From NCBI GenBank assembly GCA_964645715.1, contig CAZYAO010000002.1, forward strand, positions 1-64,000: a DNA stretch of 64,000 nt. The letters run 5' to 3'. The DNA is from JAUMBM01 sp964645715. Its GTDB lineage: Bacteria > Bacteroidota > Bacteroidia > Chitinophagales > Saprospiraceae. A model generated the notes under the pieces. It did no database searches. It was given only the letters and a program-made list of their open reading frames with translations, and was not told the DNA's origin. The translations under genes were made by a program, and so were the position numbers. Below, piece after piece: positions 52,373 to 61,871 of the stretch. The first letter of the stretch is position 1; each line of letters begins with the position of its first letter.

Positions 52373-53368
52373 ATGATAGTGATTCGATATATTTTGTGGC
52401 TTGGACTCGCGAGTCTGCTGCTCACTGCCTGCCAGGAAGAAAAAAAGCCTTTAGCATCGGCCGAAGTAATTAAGAAGGCGGTTAAAATACCCGCCTTTGT
52501 AGCAGATTCGGCCTATGCGTACATTGCCAAACAGGTGGCGTTTGGGCCAAGGGTGGTCAATACGCCGGGTCACAAAGCCTGTCGGGCGTGGCTGGTAAGC
52601 CAGCTTAGAGGATTTGGTGCGACGGTCACGGAGCAGCCATTTGATGCGAAGGCATACACCGGAGAGGTACTGAAGGGTGTCAACATAATCGCTCAGTTTA
52701 ATCCTGATCATCCGCGGCGCGTTGTACTGGCAGCTCACTGGGACACGCGGCATGTGGCCGACAGCCCGATTAGCACGGAGCGTCGCAATGAGCCGATACT
52801 GGGTGCCGATGACGGTGGCAGTGGCGTAGGTGTCCTGCTTGAAATTGCACGGCAGCTGCAGGCCAATCCCTTGGATCTGGGTATTGATATTGTGCTGTTT
52901 GATGCCGAGGACTACGGAGACACAGAATCGGACAATCCCAACTCCTGGGGGTTGGGGTCTCAATATTGGTCGCGCAACGTGCATACGGCCAACAGGCCGC
53001 AGTATGGCATTCTGCTGGATATGGTAGGTGCACGGAACGCACGTTTTCCGGTAGAGGGATTTAGCTATCGCTATGCACCGGCCTTGGTTGAACGGGTGTG
53101 GAAACTTGCCAGCCAGATGGGCTATGGCAACTACTTCGTTCTGGAGGATGGTGGTCCTGTAACGGATGATCACTATTTCGTCAATACAATTGCACAAATA
53201 CCGATGATCGATATTATCAATCTGCCGCCTACGTCCGGCAATGGTCGCTTTGGTGATCATTGGCATACGCACAATGACGACATGGATATTATTGATGTGC
53301 GCACGCTGCGGGCGGTAGGCCAAGTGGTACTGGCGGTAATTTATCGCGAATCGGGGGGGCAATTTTAA
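52373..53368 (+). CDS. M28-family zinc peptidase lipoprotein (glutaminyl cyclase-like)
   Basis: A 331-residue lipoprotein (lipobox LLLTAC, cysteine 20). The M28 domain has AAHWDTRHVAD and GADDGGSG (zinc aspartate), FDAEDYGD, and HWHTHNDDMDII near the C-terminus. The AAHWDTR and FGDHWHT pattern is also that of bacterial glutaminyl cyclases, which share this fold, so peptidase and cyclase are both possible. It begins a same-strand run of five genes to 58269; the aldehyde dehydrogenase follows after 17 bases. Confidence 0.88.
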   Translation: MIVIRYILWLGLASLLLTACQEEKKPLASAEVIKKAVKIPAFVADSAYAYIAKQVAFGPRVVNTPGHKACRAWLVSQLRGFGATVTEQPFDAKAYTGEVLKGVNIIAQFNPDHPRRVVLAAHWDTRHVADSPISTERRNEPILGADDGGSGVGVLLEIARQLQANPLDLGIDIVLFDAEDYGDTESDNPNSWGLGSQYWSRNVHTANRPQYGILLDMVGARNARFPVEGFSYRYAPALVERVWKLASQMGYGNYFVLEDGGPVTDDHYFVNTIAQIPMIDIINLPPTSGNGRFGDHWHTHNDDMDIIDVRTLRAVGQVVLAVIYRESGGQF

Positions 53369-53385
53369 TACTACGAAGCTGATAT

Positions 53386-54819
53386 ATGCTTAACTATATA
53401 GACGGCCGGTTTACAGCACCTGTTGAAGGGCAGTACATCGATAATTATCATCCGGCCTCTGGTCGGGTGTACGGACAGATTCCTGCATCTACTTTGCCGG
53501 ACGCAGCGCAGGCCGTCGATGCTGCTGAACGTGCCTTTCCGTTTTGGTCAGGGTTGACTGCACAGGAGCGCAGCAGCTGGCTGTTGCGCGTTGCCGATGC
53601 GATAGAGGCAGATTTGGAGCTTTTTGCCCGCACAGAAAGCGACGATAACGGCAAAACCCTCCGGCTGGCGCGCACGGTAGATATTCCCAGGGCGGTCAGT
53701 AATTTTAGGTTTTTTGCGACAGCCATATTGCACGGCAATACAGAGGCGCATCCGATGGCAGGTGAGGCAATCAACTACACGCTCCGGCAGCCCTTGGGGG
53801 TTGTGGCCTGTATCTCTCCCTGGAATTTGCCGCTCTATTTGTTTACCTGGAAGATTGCACCTGCACTGGCTGCCGGCAATTGCGTAGTTGCCAAGCCCAG
53901 TGAGCTTACGCCGGCTACGGCTGACTTGCTGGCAAAAGTATGTGAACGCATTGGGTTTCCGGCGGGGGTACTCAATATTGTGCATGGCCTGGGGAGTCAG
54001 ATAGGTCAGGCGATGGTAGAACACCCCCGAGTTAAGGCGATTTCATTTACCGGGGGGACTGCAACAGGGCGCCAGATTGCGGCTACTGCCGCACCTATGT
54101 TCAAAAAATTGTCCTTGGAGCTGGGGGGCAAAAATCCGGTACTCGTATTTGCAGACAGTAACTGGGAGGAGGCTGTTGCCACGACCGTACGTTCTTCTTT
54201 TTCCAATAACGGGCAGATATGCCTTTGTGGGTCGCGGGTGTTGGTGGAAAAAAGTATTTATACTCGTTTTAGGGATGAGCTGGTGGCCAGGGTGAGCAAT
54301 CTGCGTGTAGGGGATCCGCTGGATCCCGCGGTTGATCAGGGGGCATTGGTATCAGCGGCTCATCGCGATAAGGTAGAGGCTTATCTGGCGCTGGCGCGCG
54401 AGGAGGGAGGTGTTGTCCTGTGTGGTGGCGAGCGCGTACAGCTCGAGGGTGAGCTGGCCGGAGGATATTACCTGCGACCGGCGGTGGTAGAGGGTTTGTC
54501 CAATAGCTGCCGGACCAATCAGGAAGAAATTTTCGGGCCAGTGGTTACACTGCAGCCGTTTAGCGATGATGATGAGGCACTTTCATTGGCCAATGACAGC
54601 CACTATGGGCTTGCGGCCACGCTGTGGACAAGTGATCTGGGAAGAGCTCATCGGCTGGCGGAGCGCCTCGAGGTAGGGATCGTGTGGATCAATTGCTGGA
54701 TGTTGCGCGACTTGCGCACGCCCTTTGGCGGGGTAAAGCAATCAGGTGTTGGGCGCGAAGGCGGGTGGGAAGCTCTTCGTTTCTTCACCGAACCTAAAAA
54801 TATATGTATCAAATATTGA
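53386..54819 (+). CDS. Aldehyde dehydrogenase, hydroxymuconic/aminomuconic-semialdehyde dehydrogenase-like
   Basis: A 477-residue NAD(P)-dependent ALDH. The general base is in LELGGKNP (about 245-252) and the nucleophilic cysteine in NNGQICLCGSRV (about 279). The GQICLCGSR form is found in 2-hydroxymuconic- and 2-aminomuconic-semialdehyde dehydrogenases, so a role in ring-cleavage or tryptophan-kynurenine breakdown is plausible. No other genes of those pathways are next to it; the dioxygenase at 5.3 kb is far away. Its end overlaps the next gene by 16 bases. Confidence 0.88.
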   Translation: MLNYIDGRFTAPVEGQYIDNYHPASGRVYGQIPASTLPDAAQAVDAAERAFPFWSGLTAQERSSWLLRVADAIEADLELFARTESDDNGKTLRLARTVDIPRAVSNFRFFATAILHGNTEAHPMAGEAINYTLRQPLGVVACISPWNLPLYLFTWKIAPALAAGNCVVAKPSELTPATADLLAKVCERIGFPAGVLNIVHGLGSQIGQAMVEHPRVKAISFTGGTATGRQIAATAAPMFKKLSLELGGKNPVLVFADSNWEEAVATTVRSSFSNNGQICLCGSRVLVEKSIYTRFRDELVARVSNLRVGDPLDPAVDQGALVSAAHRDKVEAYLALAREEGGVVLCGGERVQLEGELAGGYYLRPAVVEGLSNSCRTNQEEIFGPVVTLQPFSDDDEALSLANDSHYGLAATLWTSDLGRAHRLAERLEVGIVWINCWMLRDLRTPFGGVKQSGVGREGGWEALRFFTEPKNICIKY

Positions 54820-57053
54820 TCAACCTTAAACGCTTTTTTTACAACATCGCGATTGTGATGAGCCTGTTGGCAGATTGTGCGCTGGGTGCTCAGTCACCTG
54901 GCGAATGGCTCATAGATTCATTACCTGCAGGTGTGTGGCATTCGCCTGTGGTAAGTCCGGACGGCAGTCTGCTTTTCCTTATTAATCAGGGAAACCCCCG
55001 CAATATGGGGCCTGCCAACGCCAATGATATATGGATGCTGCAGCGTCAGCAGGATGGCAGCTGGAGCAGTGCACTGCATCTCGGACCTACCATAAATAGT
55101 CGCCTGACAGATGGTCTTGCTGCTGCAGGACCCGCTGGCAGCTGGCTGTTGCTTTTTAGCCCTGAAAAGGGCATCGCTCCTCGTATTGCTGAGCGCGCGG
55201 GACGTGCATGGCAGCTGGCTGACTCCATTCACATAGCCGAAGTCAAAGACTGGACGCAGGTGAGACACTGCTTTCTGGACGCTAACAGGGCGGTATTTTT
55301 GTTTAGTGCCGATTGGGAAGGAGGATTTGGAGGTCAGGATATATACCGATCCGTTCGTATGGCGGATGGAGGCTGGACAAAACCCGAAAATTTGGGGGCC
55401 GGTATCAACTCACCCCAGAATGAGGTGGCTCCCTTGCTGGCTGCTGACAACCAGACACTCTACTACGAATCCTATGAGGGGGGGCGTCGAATTTTGCGGG
55501 TAAGTCGCAAAAATATACGCTCCAACCAATGGGAAAGGGCATCTGAAGTGAGCTTTTTTTTACAACCAACCGCCCTGCAGGGGGCATGGATGGCCCTTTT
55601 CCCGGATGGGAAAAATTTTGTGACGATAGAAACAGACAGCTTGGGCAATACCAGACCCAAGTGGCAAGTGTTGCCTGACAATGCAGTTGCCAAGCCTATG
55701 CAGGTATTGAGTGGTAGCTGTAAGATACCCGGAGCGGGTAACAGGGCAGACATGGAAGTTTATGTGCGGGAGCTGGGGGCGGATCTTGCGAAGCCCTTGT
55801 ATGTTGATCCGGCAGGCAATTTTTGCACGCTCCTGCCAACCGCAGCTGTGGTGAGTATTGAAGGACGAAAACCAGGCTATTTCAGTACGCCTGTATTGAT
55901 TGGAGCAGAAAAAGAAGTGCTGGATCCGGTGGTGAATTGGCGGCAGCTTGGGTCGCTTTCATCTAATTACTACCAGGTTGAGGATACTATCAGATTTTGG
56001 CAAGAACGGCTTCTGGAGGTGGGTAGGCAAATAGTGGTGTTGCGGGAGCGCTATGAAATCAGGTTGCACCAATTGGCCGACAGGGTGCGGGCCATGTCGG
56101 GACACGAATGGGAAGATCGCGAAATAGGCTCCTACAAAGATGTTTTGGAAGCTATTGACGGGCGTCAAATGTCCTGGGACAGCTTCCCTGGATTTGTTCA
56201 TCTGTTGAAAGAGGATAACCTAGTGACTGGTTTGATAGACAGTTTTTTGAATGATTTAAGGAGGGGTAGATTGCAGCAGTCGTACAGCAATATGGGGGAT
56301 AGTGACTGGGACAAAATTGCGGGTATACTTTTCAGGGATCTGACGGGCAGGCATGAATCTGCGGCGGTGGAGCTGTCAAAATTGTCGGACGAAGAAAGGG
56401 CACTTGCCAATAAAATTATTGAATTGTTATCGGTTCCGTTGGATTTGCTTCCGGATCAGGGATATCAGAATTTCAAAGAGCTCACAGCAGATGCGGTCGA
56501 GCTTTACTGGCATGAAACGGAGCGTAATCAACTAGAAAAGCAAATACGCGACCGCGCACGAGATCAGGCAGATATTGATGAAAAACTTGGCGATCGGGTA
56601 GAGAGCAGGGAGGATGTTCGTTTTTTGGGCGGCGGGGAAGAAACACCCCAGCCTCCTGCGGCGGTACAGCAGGTGGTACTTACCTTCGAGCGGATGTATG
56701 AAGGAGCGCGTTTTGTCATTGACGACCTTCATTTTCATGAAGGTGGTTTTGATCTCACAGACAAAGGACTGATGATTGTAGCCTACCTGCAATGGGTACT
56801 ACAGACTCATCCGGATATGCGTATACAGGTTAGTTGTCACACGCATGGAAGTATGCATCATTCGAAAGCTATAGACCAGACCATATTTCGGGCGCGCAGC
56901 ATACAGAATGGCCTTGTAGGGATGGGTATTGATGACAGAAGGGTGATGTCGGTGGGATACGGAAAGTCACTGCCCATAGTAGCCGGTGACAGCCGGACTA
57001 GCTTGCTGACCAACCAGCGTGCAGAGATACTGATTACGACCATGAAGAGATAA
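54804..57053 (+). CDS. PD40 beta-propeller plus OmpA-like protein
   Basis: A 749-residue exported protein. After a signal sequence (about 1-29), PD40-type repeats appear (VVSPDGSLLFLI, FSADWEGGFGGQDIYRS, LLAADNQTLYYES) to about 300, then a carboxypeptidase-regulatory-like segment, a long helical region (about 390-610), and a C-terminal OmpA-like domain (FHEGGFDLTDKGLMIVAYL ... RARSIQNGLVGMGID) that should bind peptidoglycan. Such proteins anchor envelope structures, including gliding/T9SS components, but this one is not a recognised member. The overlap with the ALDH gene is unusual for an envelope protein. Confidence 0.8.
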   Translation: MYQILINLKRFFYNIAIVMSLLADCALGAQSPGEWLIDSLPAGVWHSPVVSPDGSLLFLINQGNPRNMGPANANDIWMLQRQQDGSWSSALHLGPTINSRLTDGLAAAGPAGSWLLLFSPEKGIAPRIAERAGRAWQLADSIHIAEVKDWTQVRHCFLDANRAVFLFSADWEGGFGGQDIYRSVRMADGGWTKPENLGAGINSPQNEVAPLLAADNQTLYYESYEGGRRILRVSRKNIRSNQWERASEVSFFLQPTALQGAWMALFPDGKNFVTIETDSLGNTRPKWQVLPDNAVAKPMQVLSGSCKIPGAGNRADMEVYVRELGADLAKPLYVDPAGNFCTLLPTAAVVSIEGRKPGYFSTPVLIGAEKEVLDPVVNWRQLGSLSSNYYQVEDTIRFWQERLLEVGRQIVVLRERYEIRLHQLADRVRAMSGHEWEDREIGSYKDVLEAIDGRQMSWDSFPGFVHLLKEDNLVTGLIDSFLNDLRRGRLQQSYSNMGDSDWDKIAGILFRDLTGRHESAAVELSKLSDEERALANKIIELLSVPLDLLPDQGYQNFKELTADAVELYWHETERNQLEKQIRDRARDQADIDEKLGDRVESREDVRFLGGGEETPQPPAAVQQVVLTFERMYEGARFVIDDLHFHEGGFDLTDKGLMIVAYLQWVLQTHPDMRIQVSCHTHGSMHHSKAIDQTIFRARSIQNGLVGMGIDDRRVMSVGYGKSLPIVAGDSRTSLLTNQRAEILITTMKR

Positions 57054-57088
57054 TCGCATTAATATTTGACAATAAATAAAGTAACCAT

Positions 57089-57562
57089 ATGGTTCAGGAA
57101 ACTACCATAGACAGGGTTGTGGATATCTTCAACGAAGACGAAGCGGCACTTGATCAGGCGCTGGCAGCGCTTGAGACCCAACAATCACTGCTGTACGGCT
57201 ACTTGTTGGAATCTGAGGAATTTGAAGCCTTCACCGACGCGGAACGCGAGTATCTGTTGTTTCTGGCGCTGGTAGTATGGAGATCTACAGAGGAACAGTA
57301 CGGAAAATGCCCGGAGATAACGGAAGAGCAACTCAGTGCTGCCGAGGAAAAAAACTGGGAGCAGTTGGGGGAGTTGGGCGAAACGCGTTTCCGAGAGCGG
57401 GTAAGTATGTTTTTTACAGACTATAAAGAAGAAGATTTGTTGGCTTTCATTGAGGATGCGCTGCTGGAAGACGAGGATACACCTGTCACCAAAGAAGGTA
57501 GAGAGGCGCTTTTTATCAGCCTTAAATCAGTCATTGATGTATTGACCAGTAACCGACAGTAA
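57089..57562 (+). CDS. Conserved-looking acidic protein of unknown function
   Basis: A 157-residue, strongly acidic, helical protein without signal peptide or membrane segments (FTDAEREYLLFLALVVWRSTEEQYG in part). I recognise no family. It lies 35 bases behind the OmpA-like gene and 26 bases ahead of the next, so it belongs to the same transcript. Codon pattern is like its neighbours. Confidence 0.65.
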   Translation: MVQETTIDRVVDIFNEDEAALDQALAALETQQSLLYGYLLESEEFEAFTDAEREYLLFLALVVWRSTEEQYGKCPEITEEQLSAAEEKNWEQLGELGETRFRERVSMFFTDYKEEDLLAFIEDALLEDEDTPVTKEGREALFISLKSVIDVLTSNRQ

Positions 57563-57588
57563 GCATTATCATCTCAGTTTGTACGCTT

Positions 57589-58269
57589 ATGGCTACGCAT
57601 CGGTATTCATATCCTTCACGAATTTATCGCGATTTTTTCTCAATATCGCCCAGCGATTATCAGGGAATTATACGCTTTTTCGAAAGGAATGAAGAAGTCA
57701 TTCACCAACTTGCGTGGGATGAGCATTTAGAACTATTGGGGGGGTATGCAGGCGCATTATTTGCTGTCGGGGAGTACCGCAAATATTTGCTGATAGCAGA
57801 TGTCCTGATTGAGGCGGCATTGGATGGTGCTATACCTACCCCACCCCCTTTTGAGCAGCTGCTGTTCAGAAAAGCGGCTTCTTATTATCAAATTGCTGCC
57901 TATGAGGAGGCAGGTCATGTGCTGGAGGAACTCATTCGCATTCGTCCAGATCACGAAGACGCAAGGTTGTTTTTACTAAAGGTGACAGGTAAAAAGCAGG
58001 AGTGGCTAAGGGCAAAGCACGTAGCCATTGCTATAATACTGGCAGCTTTGGGCAGCCTGCTCTACAGTGCTGAATTGTTGTTTGTAAGGCCGTTCTATGC
58101 GATGTACGCTTCCTGGGCAGAGCAGCTGCGGCTGCTGGTATTTGCAGGCAGTCTGATGAGTTGGTTGGGGGGAGGCGTGTATGTTTATCTGAAAAGTTAT
58201 TTCAGGGTGAATTCATTCGTTTTGGCCCAAAAACGCAGGAAACGGGAGGCTGGTTCGGCGTATAATTGA
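57589..58269 (+). CDS. TPR-like protein with two C-terminal membrane helices
   Basis: A 226-residue protein. The N-terminal 140 residues are helical with one TPR-like pair (RKAASYYQIAAYEEAGHVLEELIRIRPDHEDARL, seen in parts). Two membrane helices follow at about 148-165 and 180-202, then a basic tail. No family recognised. It ends a five-gene same-strand run. Confidence 0.65.
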   Translation: MATHRYSYPSRIYRDFFSISPSDYQGIIRFFERNEEVIHQLAWDEHLELLGGYAGALFAVGEYRKYLLIADVLIEAALDGAIPTPPPFEQLLFRKAASYYQIAAYEEAGHVLEELIRIRPDHEDARLFLLKVTGKKQEWLRAKHVAIAIILAALGSLLYSAELLFVRPFYAMYASWAEQLRLLVFAGSLMSWLGGGVYVYLKSYFRVNSFVLAQKRRKREAGSAYN

Positions 58270-58437
58270 CGATTATGTGCCGAATATAATATGCAGGCAA
58301 AACCATATTGCGAGGGAGGAAGTACGGGCGCTTGTATCAAATAAACGTACAAGAGTAGTGAGGGGGTTTAATAGTTTTTGAATACCTTCGCAGAGTATAC
58401 AGACGCTGCCCATTTACGTCAGACTAGATTACATTGT

Positions 58438-59343
58438 ATGCAACCAACACTAGTTATTCTTGCTGCCGGTATGGGCAGCCGATACGGAGGCCTGAAGCAG
58501 GTCGACGGCGTAGGGCCGCATGACGAAGCCATCATAGAGTATTCTGTGTATGACGCCATCCGGGCAGGCTTTGGCAAAGTCGTATTTGTTATTCGCAAGG
58601 ATATTGAAATCCCTTTCAGGGAAAAAATCGGAGATATCTTTGAGGGTAAAATAGCGCTTGAGTATGTCTTTCAGGAAAAAGACAGCTTTGTACCTGCGGG
58701 TATCGACGGGTTTAGTCGTGAAAAACCATGGGGCACGGCGCATGCTATGCTGGTGGCCAAGGAGGCTGTCAGGGAGCCCTTTGCTGTAATTAATGCCGAT
58801 GATTATTACGGTGCGGAGGCATTTTACACCATGAACAAATTTTTGACTGAAGAATGTAGTCCTTCTCTCTTTTCCATGGTCGGGTATATCCTGCGAAATA
58901 CCCTGTCTGATCATGGAGCGGTCAACAGAGGTGTTGCAGCGGTCGGTGAAGGGCAATTGCTCACACAAGTAGATGAGCGATTGAAGATAGAGCGACAGGA
59001 GGACGGTCAGCCAGCCTACTTGGGTGAGGACGGAAAGCGCTACCCCTTGTCGGAGGAGAGTTATGTATCCATGAATTTCTGGGGCTTTCATCCGTCTATA
59101 TTTGAGGTAACGGAACGCATGTTCGTCGATTTTTGCCATGCTACTCAGGCATCGGGGAAGGCGGAGTTTTTGATTCCGTCTGTTGTGGATACCATGATTA
59201 AGGATAAAACAGCAAGCGTTAAAGTCCTGTCATGTGAAGATCGCTGGTATGGAGTGACTTACAGGGAAGATAAACCTGCTGTGGTGGCTGCTTTCGCAGA
59301 ACTGGTGCACAGAGGCGTATATCCGGAGTATCTTTGGAAGTAG
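58438..59343 (+). CDS. Nucleotidyltransferase-family protein (sugar-phosphate type)
   Basis: A 301-residue NTP transferase. The nucleotide-binding signature LVILAAGMGSRYGGLKQ (5-21) is at the N-terminus, followed by PWGTAHAML and the metal aspartates in INADDYYG. It resembles MobA/RfbA-like transferases that are often paired with a sugar or choline kinase; no kinase lies beside it here. The start at 58438 places the signature at the usual distance; the frame to 58378 adds 20 residues. Product unknown. Confidence 0.85.
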   Translation: MQPTLVILAAGMGSRYGGLKQVDGVGPHDEAIIEYSVYDAIRAGFGKVVFVIRKDIEIPFREKIGDIFEGKIALEYVFQEKDSFVPAGIDGFSREKPWGTAHAMLVAKEAVREPFAVINADDYYGAEAFYTMNKFLTEECSPSLFSMVGYILRNTLSDHGAVNRGVAAVGEGQLLTQVDERLKIERQEDGQPAYLGEDGKRYPLSEESYVSMNFWGFHPSIFEVTERMFVDFCHATQASGKAEFLIPSVVDTMIKDKTASVKVLSCEDRWYGVTYREDKPAVVAAFAELVHRGVYPEYLWK

Positions 59344-59639
59344 TTGCGACTGTCAGCAAGCACAAAATTGTCGGATATCCAACAAACAACCGTAACAAAA
59401 TGATATTCATTTGTTTGGATGCAAAATAAGGCGGTTGGAAATACATGAAAAATCCAACATATCGATATTTGGCTATTGAAATGATTGGTACTTTGTTTCC
59501 GGCAACAAATTTTATTCTATTTTTGAACCAATTTGAGGCAGGGGTGTCGATCGGGTTTTTTTATTAGAAATTCTCGGTAAGCGGTGATGCCCCCGAAAAA
59601 TTATTTTCATCAGCACTTATTTTTTTCAAATTCATCAGT

Positions 59640-61658
59640 ATGCGAAAATTATTACTCCTTCTAGCGGCGTCTCTGCCCGTTTTGCTTTGGAGCCAGGCTC
59701 AGCGTATGGTATTGATCGAAGAATTTACCAATGCATCCTGCGGTCCCTGTGCTTCTCAGAACCCGGCCTTCAATGCTTTGTTGTCAGCCAACACAGACAA
59801 GGTAATTGCAATCAAATATCAGGCTGCATTCCCTGGTTTTGACCCTATGAACGTTGCTAACCCTCAGCAGGTTAGTACGCGTGGCAACTACTATGGGCTG
59901 AATGGTGTGCCGACAGCCTGGATTGACGGTATTTTACCTGACAACAGCTATGGTGGTGGTGTAGGTGCCTGGAATATTACGGCTACCAGTGGGTATGCTG
60001 GTGGCCCTTACGGTTACAACCAGGCAGCGATGGATTATGCTGCATCACAGCCAACGCCCATTAGCATCCGGCTCACGCACAGTCTGAGTGCGGATCTGAG
60101 TACGGTGACAATCAACGCAGTGGTGAAGAATGTCAGCAGCCAGAATTTTGCAGTCACGGGCGGACGTTTCCACGTGGTATTGATGGAGCGCAGCATTGAG
60201 TTCCCAATCGCTCCTGGCAGCAACGGTGAGACTGAGTTCTCTAACGTGATGCGCCGGATGTATCCGGATGCCAATGGTACACAGCTCAATACACTGGCAG
60301 CTGGCGACAGCCTTGTGTTCAACTTTACGGAGGCAATTCCTGACTATCTCTACGATCTGCGCGAAATCTCTGTTGCTGCTTTCCTGCAGGATAACACAGA
60401 CAAGCGTGTTTATCAGGCAGCATACAGTGAGCCTCAGGAAATCGAGGGTTCGCTGGACGTTGCTTTTGGTGAAAATCTGACTACTCCGCCCACATCACTC
60501 TGTGGTGCAAGCATTACGCCTACGGTTGAGGTTTTCAATAATGGAGGTGATGCTATCACAAGCATGACGATTGGTGTTAATTTTAACGATGAGCTGGCCG
60601 CTACGGAAACATGGTCGGGACAGCTTGCTCCTGGAGCAACGGTCGAGATTGCTTTTGATGAGGTTAACCTGCCTGGTGGTTCCACCCGCGTTTCCTTTAC
60701 GGTTGTAGACGTAAACAACGGCGCCACAGACCTGAATCGTCTCAATAACGAAACGCCTGTGGTTACGTACTCTTCTCTTGCAGAAGAGGTATATGGCACT
60801 AACATACAGGAGGATAATGAGGGCTACATTGCTACTTATCCAACGATTGCAGTGGTGGAAGAGCCGGTTCCCAATGGTTCATTTGGTGATGGTACTTTTC
60901 TGTCGCTGCAGCGTTCTGACCTGACGAGTGCCGCTGGCGACCAGGTGGGTGGCTACGGTCAGAGTGTACGCTCGCTGTTTGTCAACTTTTACCAGTGGAA
61001 TCCGGCAGAGTCTAATGCACAGGAGGCTGGCACAATGACCTATCCTAAGCTTGACTTTTCTACGCAGACGAATGTTCACCTGAAGTTTGATCGTTCGCAT
61101 GCTCGCTACCAGACATCTAATGACCGCCTGCAGGTGCTGGTTTCTACTGATTGCGGAGCTACGTGGACAATTGTATACAACAAGGCGGGCGCAGCTTTGG
61201 CGACACGCCCTGCACAAAATAACTTCTACGTTCCGCCTGCTAACGGCTGGGCAACAGATTCGATCAGCCTGGCTGCTTACCAAGGTCAGGGCGAGGTGAA
61301 TATCCAGTTCAAAGTTCTTTCTGACTGGGGCAATAACCTGTACATTGACAACATCAACGTGCTGGGTACGCCCGTGGGTACCAACGATCTCGAAAACCTG
61401 CTGGCTGGTAAAGTAGCAGTATTCCCCAACCCTGTCAGCGCAGTTGCAAATATTGAATTTGAGCTGGTTGAGGCTACACCTGTTACCATCGAGATTCTGA
61501 ACATCAACGGTCAGGTGGTAACTGTGCTGGATCAGCAGCGTGATTATGCAGCTGGTCAGTACATCCGGAACTGGAATCCGGAGAATGCTGGTGTGTACTT
61601 CGCACGTATCCGTACTAAACTCGGTGAAACCACCAAGCGCATTGTGGTGACGAAGTAA
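59640..61658 (+). CDS. Omp28-like thioredoxin-fold protein with T9SS C-terminal sorting domain
   Basis: A 672-residue secreted protein. A signal peptide (about 1-20) is followed by an Omp28-type thioredoxin fold with EEFTNASCGPCASQNP (CxxC at about 34-37) and GLNGVPTAWIDG. Beta-sandwich regions occupy the middle. The C-terminal about 80 residues (VAVFPNPVSAVANIEF, IEILNINGQVV, NAGVYFARIRT, RIVVTK) are a type A T9SS sorting domain, so it is exported through T9SS and probably attached to the surface. Confidence 0.92.
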   Translation: MRKLLLLLAASLPVLLWSQAQRMVLIEEFTNASCGPCASQNPAFNALLSANTDKVIAIKYQAAFPGFDPMNVANPQQVSTRGNYYGLNGVPTAWIDGILPDNSYGGGVGAWNITATSGYAGGPYGYNQAAMDYAASQPTPISIRLTHSLSADLSTVTINAVVKNVSSQNFAVTGGRFHVVLMERSIEFPIAPGSNGETEFSNVMRRMYPDANGTQLNTLAAGDSLVFNFTEAIPDYLYDLREISVAAFLQDNTDKRVYQAAYSEPQEIEGSLDVAFGENLTTPPTSLCGASITPTVEVFNNGGDAITSMTIGVNFNDELAATETWSGQLAPGATVEIAFDEVNLPGGSTRVSFTVVDVNNGATDLNRLNNETPVVTYSSLAEEVYGTNIQEDNEGYIATYPTIAVVEEPVPNGSFGDGTFLSLQRSDLTSAAGDQVGGYGQSVRSLFVNFYQWNPAESNAQEAGTMTYPKLDFSTQTNVHLKFDRSHARYQTSNDRLQVLVSTDCGATWTIVYNKAGAALATRPAQNNFYVPPANGWATDSISLAAYQGQGEVNIQFKVLSDWGNNLYIDNINVLGTPVGTNDLENLLAGKVAVFPNPVSAVANIEFELVEATPVTIEILNINGQVVTVLDQQRDYAAGQYIRNWNPENAGVYFARIRTKLGETTKRIVVTK

Positions 61659-61688
61659 TCGTCCTCATGAGATAATAACAGTATTAAA

Positions 61689-61726
61689 GCAAGGGGGGGA
61701 GTGGTGCAAAACCGCTCCCCCCTTGC
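61689..61726 (+). terminator. GC-rich hairpin behind the Omp28-like gene
   Basis: GCAAGGGGGG and AGTGGT arms pair with ACCGCT and CCCCCCTTGC around a five-base loop, with one bulged G. It lies 31 bases behind the stop. There is no T-tract. Confidence 0.6.
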
Positions 61727-61871
61727 TGTGTGAGGTATGTACGGCCGTGATGGATTTACATAGCTATCGGAGGTCGGCCAACCGACGCTCCAAGTCAATT
61801 GTTATACCAGTGAAAGAAAGTTTATTACTTTTACTGTTGAAAAATCAATTTCTTACCTCAAAGAATTAGGC

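Noticed and set aside
52451..53362. A 303-codon minus-strand open frame across the M28 peptidase gene
   Set aside because: It mirrors the true gene, whose lipobox and zinc motifs are clear; the reverse product is rich in Arg, His and Ile without any domain.
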